DNA from: Enterococcus rotai
Lineage (GTDB): Bacteria; Bacillota; Bacilli; Lactobacillales; Enterococcaceae
Assembly: GCF_001465345.1 (NCBI RefSeq)
Contig: NZ_CP013655.1
Span: 434,001 to 498,000, forward strand
Direction: 5' to 3'
Length of the DNA stretch: 64,000 nt
Numbering within the stretch: position 1 is the first letter of the stretch; every line of letters starts with the position of its first letter. The translations under genes and the position numbers were made by a program. This document shows positions 45,038 to 53,378 of the stretch, piece after piece. The notes beneath the pieces are model-generated. The model was not told the DNA's origin, searched no databases, and saw only the letters and a program-made list of their open reading frames with translations.

Positions 45038-45686
45038 TTATCCCCTTAATATGTGCTGGAAACTTATTATTATTAATTATTACTTTTAGAACAAATTTAG
45101 CTCTTTGAAAAATAACTCCATCAAATAGAGTAAGAAATGACTATGATTGTGTAAAGACAAGAAAATTTTCTTACAACAATTACTAGAATTTAGTCTGTTG
45201 CTGATGAAGTTAACATGTTATACATTGAAACTATTCCTCAGTTTGGAACGATCCAATCAACTCCGTTTTCTCAGAACTAGATACCTCTATCCATAAATCT
45301 AGTTATTTTTTAGGTACTAAAAATCATCTTTCCAAAAGAGACTCACCTTATTTATATCTAGTTATTTGTTAGACTGCTTTCGTTGCTTTTCAAAGAAATC
45401 CTACGTTATCTGCTTATTACCCATCGCAGAACATCCCATATTGATGTTGTTAATCTCAAATTGGTGAGTATCATTTTCGCAATTTGGGTAACAGATAAAC
45501 TTTATGAAGTAAAATTATCTGCTAAAACTGGCGCCTAATTTTTTTCTATGCAGCTAGCTAGGCTTATTTGTGTTACTCTAAAATTGAAGAATAAATACCA
45601 TTAGAAATAATCAACTATTCACTTTAGTTTTTTTATAGCGGACTATTTTCCAAAGAGTCAAGTAAGTATCTATGCTAGTTTTTTAC
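45038..45686. other. Non-coding gap between WxL operon and Mga-type gene
   Basis: About 650 bp, AT-rich, with no gene I can support. It contains a near-direct repeat, ATCTAGTTATTT (about 45297 and 45356). A 57-codon plus-strand open stretch ending at about 45538 lacks a start and RBS; I treat it as chance or decayed sequence. The Mga-type promoter must lie at its left end. No strong hairpin terminator for the WxL operon was found here. Confidence 0.5.
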
Positions 45687-46373
45687 TCAAACATTCAATA
45701 TATACCCTTTTGACCGCACCGTACGAATTGTTTCTGCGGTACCGATCTCTTGTTCAAATTTTTGCCGGATATGAAAAATTAAATTGCTGATACGATAAAA
45801 ATTTCGTTCTTTGTTCTCCTCTTCCCAAATTACTTTGTACATCTCTTCATAAGTAACGGTTTTACCAATATTTTTATACAGTAATTCCATGGCTTTATAC
45901 TCAAGATTAGTTAATTGAACCTCTTCATTCTCATTCATAATGACACTTCTATTTCTATGATTTAAAATAATTCCCTCACAACTATGTTCTTGTACTGTTC
46001 TTTCAGGCTCTAATTTTACCGTTACCCTTTTTCGTTTTAACGAATTAGAGACGATCAACTGCCATTCTTCTAGTTTCAAACTCTCTGTTTTTACACCATC
46101 TGCTCCTAGTTTCAAATACACTATTCGATTCATCTCATTTTGAAATGCAGACCACACCCAAATCAATGAATCTGCTTCGTTTTTTACTTGTATCAACTGT
46201 CCGCAAACTTCACCAACTTGTTCTAAGCTATTTTCTATTAAAATGATCAAATCACAAAAGGTCTTGTTATCATTATCAATCTGAATTAATTCCCATTCAT
46301 TTGGTATGACCGCTTGTAACTGTTCCCATTCCGTTGTTGCTCCTTCAAAATTTACTACGCCAATACGATACAT
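45687..46373 (-). CDS. Winged-helix regulator with degenerate receiver domain
   Basis: A 228-residue protein shaped like an OmpR-family response regulator. The C-terminal 100 residues are a good Trans_reg_C winged helix (EEVQLTNLEYKAMELLYKNIGKTVTYEEMYKVIW, IRTVRSKGYIL). The N-terminal domain has receiver-like strands but no acidic pocket; where the phospho-Asp is expected it reads CDLIILIEN. It would therefore act without phosphorylation. It is the last gene of the WxL operon, 45 bp after the signal-peptidase homologue, and no kinase is nearby. Confidence 0.82.
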   Translation of the reverse strand: MYRIGVVNFEGATTEWEQLQAVIPNEWELIQIDNDNKTFCDLIILIENSLEQVGEVCGQLIQVKNEADSLIWVWSAFQNEMNRIVYLKLGADGVKTESLKLEEWQLIVSNSLKRKRVTVKLEPERTVQEHSCEGIILNHRNRSVIMNENEEVQLTNLEYKAMELLYKNIGKTVTYEEMYKVIWEEENKERNFYRISNLIFHIRQKFEQEIGTAETIRTVRSKGYILNV

Positions 46374-46418
46374 GTCTACCCCTCCAATAGAAATTTTTTC
46401 TTTTGATTTATCGCTACT

Positions 46419-47027
46419 TTAGTAAGCTCTAATCTGGTAAAATGGCCACCAGCGTAATTCCACAATCCCTATCACAGCTCGCTCATCAACCAAACCATAG
46501 TAACGACTATCAGTGGCATAATGACGATTGTCTCCAAGTACGAGATACTTCCCTTTCGGAATTATCCCATCTTTTGTTTCTAATATATCAGTTGAATCAA
46601 AATCCTCAGTAATTACTTCATCTTCTATTTTTGCTTGTGCCAACTTTCTCTGAAAAAAACGCTCTACAACCAACCGATCATCAATATAAAGTTCGTCATT
46701 ACGGTAACTGACTTGTTCTTGCGGTAAGCCTATGACCCTACGAATTGAAGTCCCCTTTCCATTTGGCTGCTTAAAATAAATCAGCGAGAAACGCTTTGGC
46801 TTACCTAGGCGATCAACATAAACACGGTCTCCGTCATTGAGTGCTTCCCGCATGCCATAGCCTTCATTTTTAGGCAACACAAAGATCACTTTAGATAAAA
46901 CGAATAATAACAACAACACAATCAACAATGTTATCCCAAGTTCTTTACTGATTTCTTGAAGAAAGTGTTTTTTCTTATTTTTCTTCCTACGTTTTCTCCT
47001 ATTATTAGATATTTTTTTATTACTCAT
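46419..47027 (-). CDS. Signal peptidase I homologue lacking the Ser-Lys catalytic dyad
   Basis: A 202-residue type I signal-peptidase-like protein: a basic N-terminus, one transmembrane helix (about 31-51) and an extracellular domain. Boxes C (GDRVYVDR), D (RRVIGLPQEQV, DELYIDDRLV) and E (GDNRHYATDSRYYGLV) are intact. In box B the usual Ser-Met reads Gly58-Met59 (EGYGMREAL), and the Lys of the usual KRVIG is Arg96. Both catalytic residues are thus missing, recalling the non-catalytic SipA proteins of streptococcal pilus loci. It is probably a secretion or assembly factor for the WxL proteins. Confidence 0.88.
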   Translation of the reverse strand: MSNKKISNNRRKRRKKNKKKHFLQEISKELGITLLIVLLLLFVLSKVIFVLPKNEGYGMREALNDGDRVYVDRLGKPKRFSLIYFKQPNGKGTSIRRVIGLPQEQVSYRNDELYIDDRLVVERFFQRKLAQAKIEDEVITEDFDSTDILETKDGIIPKGKYLVLGDNRHYATDSRYYGLVDERAVIGIVELRWWPFYQIRAY

Positions 47028-47055
47028 TTAGCCTCACAATCATTCCTTAAATCCT

Positions 47056-47721
47056 TTATTTCTTTTGTTTTAGTGCCGTTTCATTCACATTGAAATAGGT
47101 AAACACTTTTTTCTGGATTGTTTGAACTTTTTTGATATCTGCTAAGTAATTTTCATAGGTTGTTTTTTCTTGCAGGCTTTCGACTGATTGATTGTTCAGA
47201 TTCAATCCCAGTTCCTTCATCTGCGAATAGTATCGGTTTAGTAGCTGTTGTCCTTCTACCGTTAATCTGGGGTCAGCGTAGCGAATGCCAAAACCTGATA
47301 GTTTAGCAGCTAGTTCCCGCATGTTTTTTCTCGTTTTCTCAACATTTTGTGTCCCTTCGATCGATTCTAATTGTTCGAATGTCTTATTTAATAAATAGTA
47401 ACCTTCTACAATGCCATCTGAATCACGATCTCCTAAATTTGTTGCTTGGTGGTAGCGGGAAAAGGCAGCTCCACCTGCTAAGGCTATGCCTAAAAGTAAG
47501 AATGTTAGCCCTAATTGAATTTGTTTTTTACCTTTTTTCATTAACATATGCACTTTTTTTTTAAGAATTCTGCGCTTTTTCCTATTTTTCGGTCGACGTT
47601 GTTTTATCTTTAGACGCTCTTTTTTTGTTAAAAAATAAGAAATCAAACAAACGATCGAGAAAATAATACAGAGGATAGCCGTTGAAAGTATCCCAATGAA
47701 TAGCCAATCTAGTATCGACAT
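47056..47721 (-). CDS. WxL-operon membrane protein with DxDxDG loop
   Basis: A 221-residue protein I cannot name. Two transmembrane helices (WLFIGILSTAILCIIFSIVCL, residues 6-26, and IQLGLTFLLLGIALAGGAAF near 69-88) flank a very basic cytosolic loop rich in Lys/Arg. The outer domain of about 130 residues starts with an EF-hand-like GDRDSDG calcium loop and is helical. The ATG at 47721 follows GGGGGAT at proper spacing. Proteins of this type recur in WxL operons; a role as membrane partner in surface assembly is inferred. Confidence 0.72.
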   Translation of the reverse strand: MSILDWLFIGILSTAILCIIFSIVCLISYFLTKKERLKIKQRRPKNRKKRRILKKKVHMLMKKGKKQIQLGLTFLLLGIALAGGAAFSRYHQATNLGDRDSDGIVEGYYLLNKTFEQLESIEGTQNVEKTRKNMRELAAKLSGFGIRYADPRLTVEGQQLLNRYYSQMKELGLNLNNQSVESLQEKTTYENYLADIKKVQTIQKKVFTYFNVNETALKQKK

Positions 47722-47825
47722 TTTTCTATCCCCCAAAGATTGGCAGTTTTAGCAATTGCCTGCTTTTAAGCTGCCATTTTTTTAATCACTAAACAACGTT
47801 GTTCGTTTAACGTTATTTAATTACA

Positions 47826-48890
47826 CTATCTTTTTTTACCTGATTTCTTTTTCTTCCTAGCTTTCTTCTTGTTCTTTTTTCTAAAGAAGCGAACTACAAA
47901 AAATAAGATCACAACGATACCTAAAACACCCAACACGATCAAAATGATCGTCATCCAATTCACTCGACTTTCTTGCAGTAAACTGACATCTTCTTGGTTA
48001 AATTTATCAGCTTCTTCATCCGTGATTTTAAATTCTTGCTCCCATTCCCACTTACCATTATTTTCCGCTGTAACTAAAATATGAGCGCGATAGTCCCCAG
48101 CTTGCATTTTCTCGCCATTCATCAACACAGGAAAATTAATTTGCGAGTTTGGTGCCATTCTCATTTTATTTTGCTTGGTATCATATAATACTTCATCCGA
48201 CTCTTTTTTCATGACTTGAACATCTACAGTCATATCATCAAGGTAGACAGGTGTTACATTTGAATAATTGATAAATACTGCGTTGCGGTAATTCTGCTGC
48301 TCTGCGAATACTGTATTAAGTTTTAACTCTGGCGTTATCACTGCGTCTGTTTCCGTTAAAATCATCCCAACTAAATAGCCGTATTCATTTTTGATCATCG
48401 CTTCTTGGCTTTCTGTTTGGCCTTTTTGGATCATGTAGATACCACCAGAAATCACTCCGTCGTATTGGGAATCCGGCATTTTTATATTTAATTTATAATC
48501 GATACTTTGGTTAGCTGGAATTTTAACCGTTTTTTCGCCTTTTACGAGATCTGCAAAATCATATTTTAGCGACTTATCTTTCTCTAGTTTTGAAGGGCCA
48601 TATTCGATGACACCGTTTGTATTGGTTTTAGCACTATTCAATGCGACTTCTACGGTGATTTCTTCTGAGGAACTATTATTCATTTTGATTGTGACTGTTT
48701 GCTCTTGACCTGGTGTCATTTTTAGGTCGTAATAACCAACTTCCTTATTATGTTGATTTTCTGGCTGAATTACTTTATATGTGAAACCACTACCGTCATC
48801 TTCTGCTGCTAATCCCGTTGTGAATAAAAAAGTACTGTTCATCCCTATGTATAGAATAATTGCCAACCACGTTAAGATTCTTTTTTTCAT
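47826..48890 (-). CDS. WxL-interacting protein (DUF916 and DUF3324)
   Basis: A 354-residue protein: signal peptide (1-29), DUF916 domain (about 35-160; FTYKVIQPENQ, GYYDLKMTPGQEQTVTIKMNN), DUF3324 domain (about 170-300; IPAN-type start, GYLVGMILTET, NYSNVTPVYLDDM, MAPNSQINFPVLMNGEKMQAGDYRAHI), a transmembrane helix (TIILIVLGVLGIVVILFFVV) and a strongly basic tail. WxLIP proteins bind WxL proteins and peptidoglycan and hold them at the surface. It lies 93 bp downstream of a WxL gene, with a hairpin in the gap. Confidence 0.93.
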   Translation of the reverse strand: MKKRILTWLAIILYIGMNSTFLFTTGLAAEDDGSGFTYKVIQPENQHNKEVGYYDLKMTPGQEQTVTIKMNNSSSEEITVEVALNSAKTNTNGVIEYGPSKLEKDKSLKYDFADLVKGEKTVKIPANQSIDYKLNIKMPDSQYDGVISGGIYMIQKGQTESQEAMIKNEYGYLVGMILTETDAVITPELKLNTVFAEQQNYRNAVFINYSNVTPVYLDDMTVDVQVMKKESDEVLYDTKQNKMRMAPNSQINFPVLMNGEKMQAGDYRAHILVTAENNGKWEWEQEFKITDEEADKFNQEDVSLLQESRVNWMTIILIVLGVLGIVVILFFVVRFFRKKNKKKARKKKKSGKKR

Positions 48891-48914
48891 GCCATACTGC
48901 CTTTCTTTTTATAT

Positions 48915-48952
48915 TAAGAACAAGTACGCCACTAATGGCGGACTTGTTCTTA
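48915..48952 (-). other. Intercistronic hairpin in WxL operon
   Basis: Arms TAAGAACAAGT/ACTTGTTCTTA with inner GCCA/TGGC pairs. There is no T-run on the minus strand, so it is likely an attenuating or mRNA-protecting hairpin that lets the upstream WxL gene be made in excess over the downstream genes. Confidence 0.6.
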
Positions 48953-48983
48953 CACTTCATTTTACTTTTACGTGTAACTTAGA

Positions 48984-49757
48984 TTATCTTGCGTCAGCGA
49001 TTGTCCATGTGATTGTTGAAGAATAGCCACTGCTTGTTGATAATTTATTGCCTGCTGAAGGAACCCATAATTTTACAGAATCTGCTTCAGTACTATCGGC
49101 CTTATCTCCAAATTGTAGGATAAATTGACCGAATCCTTTATCTGCTGCATCTTGTGTAACAAAGGTTGTTGGTGTTGTCCCATCGGTTTCAACAACTTGT
49201 GTTGCAGGAACTCCTGCAGCGTTCACTTGATTTTGATCTGCTGCATTGATTAGTTTCACATGACCAAATTTTAATTGAGCTGATTTTAATTCTTGTTTTT
49301 CTGTGTTTGTAAATTTTGTCGCTTTTGCTGTCACTGTGTGTTTATTGGGTTGGTTATCTGCACGCGTATCTTTAAATTGGACAAAGTTTGGACTTACTAC
49401 TTTTGTTCCATTTTTGTATACAATTTCAGCTGCTTGGGCTGTATATTCCCATCCATTACCAGAAGCTGGCGCTACTTTATTATCACCAAAATTCAAATCA
49501 GTTACGGCAATCACTTTTAATGGCCCTTTAGCTGGGTTAACAGTTGGCTCTGTAATTGGATTTTCAGGATCGATCGGTTTTGTTGGGTCTGTTGGATCGA
49601 TAGTGTTATCCCCACCGTCATCTTCAGTAAATTTAATTGTTCCTTTTCCGCTCCAGTTCAATGGATCCTCTGCCGCTTGAACAGCGTTTGGTAATGCTAC
49701 CGCTGCTCCTAATACTGCTAATAGCGTAGCTGCGCATAATTTGTGTGTTAATTTCAT
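48984..49757 (-). CDS. WxL-domain cell-surface protein, small
   Basis: A 257-residue secreted protein: signal peptide (1-29, ending VQAAE), a Pro/Asp-rich spacer (DPTDPTKPIDPENPITEPT) and a C-terminal WxL-type domain (VTDLNFGDNKVAP, VQFKDTRADNQ, STITWTIADAR). WxL domains attach non-covalently to peptidoglycan. The distal motif reads WTI rather than WxL, and the first motif, normally GWxL after the DTR segment, is replaced by KHTVTAKA. Binding may therefore differ from classic members. Confidence 0.88.
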   Translation of the reverse strand: MKLTHKLCAATLLAVLGAAVALPNAVQAAEDPLNWSGKGTIKFTEDDGGDNTIDPTDPTKPIDPENPITEPTVNPAKGPLKVIAVTDLNFGDNKVAPASGNGWEYTAQAAEIVYKNGTKVVSPNFVQFKDTRADNQPNKHTVTAKATKFTNTEKQELKSAQLKFGHVKLINAADQNQVNAAGVPATQVVETDGTTPTTFVTQDAADKGFGQFILQFGDKADSTEADSVKLWVPSAGNKLSTSSGYSSTITWTIADAR

Positions 49758-49785
49758 GTGTGTTTCCTCCTAAAATTTGGTTTAT

Positions 49786-50574
49786 TTATGGTAGCTCGGA
49801 TAATATCCAAGTTAACACCGTTTGGTAGTTTCCTGGTTCTTTTGCTGCTTTACCAGGTACAAATAAAGAGATAGCTTGGTTCTCATAGATTGGCTGATTA
49901 TTAAACCTTGGATCTACAATTGCATTGTTCTGTTCATCCAATTTTGGCTTTAGTGTATCTGGTCGTTTTTTATCATTGTTCACAGATGCACCGAAGATAA
50001 TCGCCCAAGTTCCATCACCCATAGTTGGTTTTGCTTCAGCTAAGTTATAAACTTCACCGATATTCAACAACCGAATGACTTCTTTAGATACTGTAGGTGC
50101 CATTGCTGGATCATTTATTGAGTTCGCCCATGATTGGTCAAACGATAACACCGTACCCTTTAATTCTTTACCTTTTTCTATATTCTGAAATTGAGTCTCT
50201 TGTTTTAATTGTAATGTCCAACCAGGACTGTCGTTTCTAAAATCCGACACTTGAATAAAATTTCCTCGCGCGCCAGTATCATCCTTGAACAGTTGCGCAT
50301 TTCCATAATATGTTTGATCTTGATTGGACATTTTTGCTTCCCCAAAATCGATTTGAGGAACAAAATCAAAACGCAATAGATTATTTGTCTTAGGGCTCTC
50401 CCCAGGATCAGCTGGTGTCCCTGGACGTTCTGGGTCCATCACTTGCACTGGATGTTTTCCATAAAATTCGATTGTGCCTTTATCAGAATAATTAGTAACA
50501 TCTGCTTTCGCTATTAGTGGACTTGTAAACACAGCTAACAACATTAGGTAACTGATGAGTGTTTTTCTTTTCAT
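49786..50574 (-). CDS. WxL-domain cell-surface protein
   Basis: A 262-residue secreted protein: signal peptide (cleavage near AKA), a short spacer with PERPGTPADPGESP, and a full WxL domain with both motifs, GWTL (FRNDSPGWTLQLKQ) and TWIL (YQTVLTWILSELP at the C-terminus). RFDFVPQIDFGEAKM is the usual domain start. An in-frame GTG lies three codons upstream, nearer the AAGGAG; the true start is one of the two. The 5' end meets the stop of the LPXTG gene. Confidence 0.9.
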   Translation of the reverse strand: MKRKTLISYLMLLAVFTSPLIAKADVTNYSDKGTIEFYGKHPVQVMDPERPGTPADPGESPKTNNLLRFDFVPQIDFGEAKMSNQDQTYYGNAQLFKDDTGARGNFIQVSDFRNDSPGWTLQLKQETQFQNIEKGKELKGTVLSFDQSWANSINDPAMAPTVSKEVIRLLNIGEVYNLAEAKPTMGDGTWAIIFGASVNNDKKRPDTLKPKLDEQNNAIVDPRFNNQPIYENQAISLFVPGKAAKEPGNYQTVLTWILSELP

Positions 50575-50575
50575 C

Positions 50576-50914
50576 TCAATCACGCTCTCCTTTCACAATG
50601 CTCCTCTTCCTAAGAAAGAAAAAAATTGCTGCAAGTATACTTAAAAAAATACCTGCGAAAAGAAAACTGATTGTTATTAAATCTCCTGTATTCGGCAACC
50701 GACCCACTGGCTTTTTCTCTCTAATTGAAGATTCATTTGTGGTTGATTCACTTGTCTGTTCTGTTTCAGTATTAGATTTTTTTAAAACGATCCCAGCGTT
50801 TGTCTGTACCTGTCCACCTTCCTCAGCTGCCCAGCCTCTATTATTCGTACCGAAAGACACGGCAAGAAAAATCAAAGGAATTAGAATAAAACGAATAATT
50901 CGATGCTTTTTCAT
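50576..50914 (-). CDS. Small LPXTG-anchored surface protein
   Basis: A 112-residue protein: signal peptide (1-30, ending GWAAE), a 45-residue Ser/Thr/Glu-rich stalk, the sortase motif LPNTGD, a hydrophobic helix (ISFLFAGIFLSILAAIFFFL) and a basic tail. Sortase A would attach it covalently to the wall. It has almost no folded ectodomain, as usual for the mini-LPXTG proteins of WxL clusters, which may act as wall anchors for partner proteins. Confidence 0.92.
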   Translation of the reverse strand: MKKHRIIRFILIPLIFLAVSFGTNNRGWAAEEGGQVQTNAGIVLKKSNTETEQTSESTTNESSIREKKPVGRLPNTGDLITISFLFAGIFLSILAAIFFFLRKRSIVKGERD

Positions 50915-50930
50915 AACAGTCTTCCCTCCA

Positions 50931-53378
50931 TTAATAGGCTTCTTCTATTTGCCAAGTCAGTGTTGTTTCGTATTTTCCTACTTGTTTAACAGACCCGACT
51001 GGTACATTCAGACGTAACCCTTGTTTTTCAGGTCCCCACGTTTCTTCACTAATATCATATTTTCCAGAAGACTGGTGTTTTGAACGGAAGACTTCTTGGG
51101 CTTCTGTCGAAATTACTTTCTCTCCATTAGTTGTCTGGTAGCTTAGGGCGTTTGGTAGTCGGTTTGACGGATCCCCTGGAATACTAAAATCTTGTGATTG
51201 CTTTAACGTGATTTTCCACGTTCCTAATGATGAACGGTTGTCCCAAATAACTAAGTGTTGATCATAATTTGGATCGTCGAATTTTTTATTTCTACTACTT
51301 ACTTTTTGATCCCCAAAATCAATTGCATTAGGGGCTGACTCAATAAACAAAGTTCCTCTAAAGGTATATTTCCTTGTGACTCCTTCTGGCACAACCAAGA
51401 GATCTTTTTCATCTAATGGCGGTGTGTTTAACATGTAATTCATCCCTTTGACTGCGCTAAGTTTTTCAAGGACTTGAACATTTTGGCTTAAATCGATACG
51501 ATCATTAATCGCTGCTTCAAAGGATAGATCATCAATGATTGGTTGATCTTTTTCATCGACAAAAGAAATTTTTACTGTTGCAAAACTTTGAGTGACAGTA
51601 ACGTGAATTGTCTTGTCTACTTTTGCGCTGTCTGCGCCATAAGACACGATTGCTTCATAGATGCCTAAGCCCGCAAGTTCAGGTGGTTTCGGTAATGTCC
51701 CAATTGTTACATTCAACTTATTTTTGTCTAGTGAATTTGCAGATACTTCATTATAATCCCACAGTTGTAACTCGGCTTTCTCCTTAATCAGAGTCAACAG
51801 TGCTGCTTCTGTTTTAGGATAATCCTTTACCCCAACACTAAAGTCTTTTCCATAGATAATATATTGACTGCTTTTAACAACTTCCTGATTTTGAATAAAA
51901 ATTGGAATCGTTACGTCACGTACGTTTCCTTTTTCATCTGTAAGAGTAACTTGGAAACTACTTGAACCGACTGCTTTCACAATATTTGTTATATCTTGTC
52001 CCGTTGTTAAATCGATCTTTATCTTATCTTTTGGTGAAAAATCATCTTCATAGTTGGATAAAAAGATACTATAGTCGGCAACTTCCGTGATTGCTTTTGT
52101 GTCCCCGATATCAATAAACGTCAATTTACCCGTTCCAACTGGTGCAGTTTTATCATACGTGATATCGTAAGCAGCCTCTTTATCTGAGATAAAGTTTTCA
52201 GCAACTGCTTGTGCTGTCAGTGTTAACTTTTTATCACCCGTTACCTCGGTATCTTTTACTTTAAACTGAATATCAACAACGGGATCTCCAACTGTTAAAT
52301 CTTTAGACAACGGAATAACTAACTCATTGTTACTATACGTTGGGGTTACAGAAATACCATTCAAAAGAAAGGTTCCTTGCTGGTATACTTGATTGGGTGA
52401 CAAGGCAAACTTAAAGCTTGGTTGAATCATGTTTTGTTTACCACCTGTATATTTCCCAGAATAACGAACGGTCACCTCTGAATCTTGGGTAGTACTTTCG
52501 ATTTTTTTCCCTTCAGTATTCATAAACTCAACATTCTCGGTGTAATTTACTAATCCTGGAACTGATTTAAACGCCACAACAGCTTTTTCAAATTCTTCAC
52601 CCGTAGAACCTGTGAATCCCCAATACACACTATCAGTACCAAAAGTACTTTTAGAAATCTCTGCTGTTACAGGATCCAAGCCTTCAAGAGCGTAGGTCAC
52701 ATATCCTTTACCAGAAGAATCAAACGCTTTCCATTCCATACTAAACAATCGCCAACGAGCATCACCTAATTTAAATTTCGGATATTGCAATCCATAATGC
52801 TCAATAGCTAAGCCATAGGCTGGCAGAAGCATATATGAACTTCTTTGATCTGGAAAACTATATGCAACATGGCCATTTCCATCATTGATAAGAACATACT
52901 TGTCATTAGACGTATTGTTATAGTAGCTATCAAACTCTATAGCAAAACTTTTCTTGAGTTGCTTTCCGTCCAGTGCAGAAGGGTTAGTAGTATAATATCT
53001 ACCTGAATAGATTCCAAAATATTCACCTACCCGACCTGAGAAATTTGATATAGCATTTTTATCGTTATGCATGACAAAAGTCATACCATCCGCTGCACCG
53101 TCAATATACAAATACATCTCTGACTTAAAATCTTGTGTCAAATCCATTTTATTTAGCTCTGTAGAAAAAATACTACCTATTTGATTCGTTTTTTTGTCTG
53201 TAATCACAACATTATTTCCCTCAACATAACTATTAGCTCCTTTGGGAGTGACAAAAATCTGATCCAAAGGAATACTATGAGGTGGTTGAACATAGTCTGA
53301 AGCCTCTGCTATTAATGGAACACAGCTTATACCAACAACTAAAGTCGTAAAAATAAGTTTTTTTACTTTACCTAACAT
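50931..53378 (-). CDS. Large WxL-domain surface protein with lectin-like domain
   Basis: An 815-residue secreted protein: signal peptide (1-26), an L-type lectin-like domain (about 45-285; DGAADGMTFVMHND, KKSFAIEFDSYYNNTSND, YWGFTGSTG), a series of beta-sandwich or bacterial-Ig-like modules, and a C-terminal WxL domain (APNAIDFGDQKVS, IWDNRSSLGTWKITL, ETTLTWQIEEAY). The EFDSYYN and GMTFVMH strings are where this fold binds Ca/Mn and sugar, so adhesion to glycans is likely. It is first in the eight-gene operon, with a GGAGGTG site. Confidence 0.9.
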   Translation of the reverse strand: MLGKVKKLIFTTLVVGISCVPLIAEASDYVQPPHSIPLDQIFVTPKGANSYVEGNNVVITDKKTNQIGSIFSTELNKMDLTQDFKSEMYLYIDGAADGMTFVMHNDKNAISNFSGRVGEYFGIYSGRYYTTNPSALDGKQLKKSFAIEFDSYYNNTSNDKYVLINDGNGHVAYSFPDQRSSYMLLPAYGLAIEHYGLQYPKFKLGDARWRLFSMEWKAFDSSGKGYVTYALEGLDPVTAEISKSTFGTDSVYWGFTGSTGEEFEKAVVAFKSVPGLVNYTENVEFMNTEGKKIESTTQDSEVTVRYSGKYTGGKQNMIQPSFKFALSPNQVYQQGTFLLNGISVTPTYSNNELVIPLSKDLTVGDPVVDIQFKVKDTEVTGDKKLTLTAQAVAENFISDKEAAYDITYDKTAPVGTGKLTFIDIGDTKAITEVADYSIFLSNYEDDFSPKDKIKIDLTTGQDITNIVKAVGSSSFQVTLTDEKGNVRDVTIPIFIQNQEVVKSSQYIIYGKDFSVGVKDYPKTEAALLTLIKEKAELQLWDYNEVSANSLDKNKLNVTIGTLPKPPELAGLGIYEAIVSYGADSAKVDKTIHVTVTQSFATVKISFVDEKDQPIIDDLSFEAAINDRIDLSQNVQVLEKLSAVKGMNYMLNTPPLDEKDLLVVPEGVTRKYTFRGTLFIESAPNAIDFGDQKVSSRNKKFDDPNYDQHLVIWDNRSSLGTWKITLKQSQDFSIPGDPSNRLPNALSYQTTNGEKVISTEAQEVFRSKHQSSGKYDISEETWGPEKQGLRLNVPVGSVKQVGKYETTLTWQIEEAY

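Noticed and set aside
45363-45538. 57-codon plus-strand open stretch in the gap before the WxL operon
   Set aside because: No start codon with RBS and no recognisable family; likely chance.
47743-47790. TGGCAG/CTGCCA hairpin after the DUF916 gene as an operon terminator
   Set aside because: The T-run is on the plus strand, opposite to transcription, so it cannot terminate the WxL operon.
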